NCBI GenBank assembly: GCA_947166165.1
Contig: CAMVDK010000178.1
Location: 1 to 6,509 of the forward strand
Reading direction: 5' to 3'
From: an uncultured Porphyromonadaceae bacterium
Lineage (GTDB): Bacteria > Bacteroidota > Bacteroidia > Bacteroidales > Muribaculaceae
Length of the DNA stretch: 6,509 nt
Positions 5,862-6,509 of the stretch are shown here, in pieces (positions within the stretch are counted from its first letter, which is position 1; the number at the start of each line of letters is the position of its first letter). The notes beneath the pieces are model-generated. The model saw only the letters and a list, made by a program, of their open reading frames with translations, was not told the origin of the DNA and made no database searches. The position numbers and the translations under genes are program-made.

Positions 5862-6509
5862 TCAACGCTGGTCTTGAGTGGGCGTGGGGATGCCGTCGCG
5901 GCGGAGGAGGGCGTCGATGCGGGGCTCGCGGCCACGGAAGCGGCGGTAGAGCGCCATGGGCTCGTCGCTCGAGCCTCGCGAGAGGATGCAATCACGAAAA
6001 TCGCTGGCCACCTGCTCGCTGAACACGCCCTCCTGCTCGAAGCGTTCGAAGGCATCGGCGTCGAGCACTTCGGCCCACTTGTAGCCGTAGTAGCCGGCAG
6101 CGTATCCGCCAGCGAAGATGTGGGTGAACTGCGTCGACATCATGCAGCCGTCGACAGGTGCGAAGGCCTGCACCGAAGCCATGGCCTGGCGCTCGAAGTC
6201 GGCCACCGGCCCCTCGTAGGGCGCGGTGATGCTGTGCCATGCCATGTCGAGCAGGCCGAAGCTGAGCTGACGAAGGCAGGCGTAGCCAGCGCCATACTGC
6301 TCGGCGGCCTGCAGACGGTCGATGAGCTCCTGCGGAATGGGCTCGCCGGTCTGCCAGTGCCGGGCGAAGCTGTCGAGAAACTCGCGCTGCCGCAGGAAGT
6401 TCTCGTTGAGCTGCGAGGGCAGCTCCACAAAGTCGCGATACACGTTCGTACCGCTGGTGCTCACGTATTTGCACCTCGACAGCAGGCTGTGCAGGCCGTG
6501 GCCGAACTC
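5862..6509 (-). CDS. dcp: M3 family zinc metallopeptidase (dipeptidyl carboxypeptidase type), C-terminal part
   Basis: The last 215 residues of an oligopeptide-degrading M3 (thimet oligopeptidase family) enzyme, most like peptidyl-dipeptidase Dcp, which removes C-terminal dipeptides. The frame is open at the window edge, and the first residues, EFGHGLH, are the end of the HEFGH zinc motif; the first His lies just outside. The third zinc ligand is the Glu of GTNVYRDFVELPSQ, 25 residues after the second His, as in E. coli Dcp. The substrate-binding segment FAGGYAAGYYGYKWAEVLDADAF is present in full (given here as two overlapping parts in the family: GGYAAGYYGYKW and KWAEVLDADAF). Full-length members are about 680-700 aa, so two thirds are missing, and localisation cannot be judged without the N-terminus. 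An in-frame GTG at 6464 is internal, not the start. Two inverted repeats follow the stop codon. Confidence 0.94.
   Translation of the reverse strand, partial: EFGHGLHSLLSRCKYVSTSGTNVYRDFVELPSQLNENFLRQREFLDSFARHWQTGEPIPQELIDRLQAAEQYGAGYACLRQLSFGLLDMAWHSITAPYEGPVADFERQAMASVQAFAPVDGCMMSTQFTHIFAGGYAAGYYGYKWAEVLDADAFERFEQEGVFSEQVASDFRDCILSRGSSDEPMALYRRFRGREPRIDALLRRDGIPTPTQDQR

Noticed and set aside
5735..6055. Minus-strand open frame of 106 codons overlapping the peptidase 3' end
   Set aside because: Different frame from the peptidase, whose conserved residues run to the stop at 5862, and it reads through both inverted repeats. Treated as a shadow.
6462..6464. GTG at 6464 as start of a 200-aa protein
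   Set aside because: The frame continues upstream to the window edge and encodes EFGHGLHSLL, the zinc motif of the M3 family, so GTG codes for an internal Val.

Overview
The window looks like a chromosomal segment from an anaerobic member of the Bacteroidales (Prevotellaceae or Muribaculaceae type; the genus cannot be fixed from this much sequence). Three things point there. Intergenic regions carry the Bacteroidetes sigma-factor promoter signature (TTG, about 19 bp, TAnnTTTG) instead of an E. coli-type -10, and starts lack obvious Shine-Dalgarno sequences. The housekeeping genes are homodimeric-type pyruvate:ferredoxin oxidoreductase (PFOR) and an M3 dipeptidyl carboxypeptidase. The small sigma factor resembles one I know from Bacteroides and Prevotella.

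Layout: (1) 1-3039, minus strand: N-terminal 1013 codons of PFOR; the C-terminus runs off the left edge. (2) 3040-3433: divergent regulatory region with a PFOR promoter overlapped by two AT-rich dyads, a seven-unit 8-bp tandem repeat, and a well-formed promoter for the next gene. (3) 3434-4027, plus strand: 197-aa ECF-like sigma-70 family factor with no anti-sigma gene beside it. (4) 4028-4211: convergent spacer with a 44-bp tandem duplication and a strong hairpin. (5) 4212-5669, minus strand: 485-aa P-loop ATPase with a DUF234-type C-terminus that keeps a PD-(D/E)XK-like signature; it looks less GC-rich than its neighbours and is probably accessory. (6) 5670-5861: a well-formed ATPase promoter and two strong inverted repeats. 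(7) 5862-6509, minus strand: C-terminal third of the M3 metallopeptidase, beginning inside its HEFGH zinc motif.

The four genes do not form an operon. PFOR and the sigma factor are divergent, the sigma factor and ATPase are convergent, and the ATPase follows the peptidase but has its own promoter. PFOR is central fermentative metabolism and the peptidase is peptide catabolism. The sigma factor is a regulator with unknown targets, and the ATPase has no assignable cellular role.

The observations most worth checking are: a glycine at PFOR residue 844, where the family has a cysteine ligand of the proximal [4Fe-4S] cluster; the 8-bp repeat abutting the sigma-factor promoter; an identical 10-mer in the spacers of the sigma-factor and ATPase promoters; and the repeats flanking the ATPase gene. 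I see no CRISPR array, tRNA, rRNA, insertion sequence or clear new multi-gene system.
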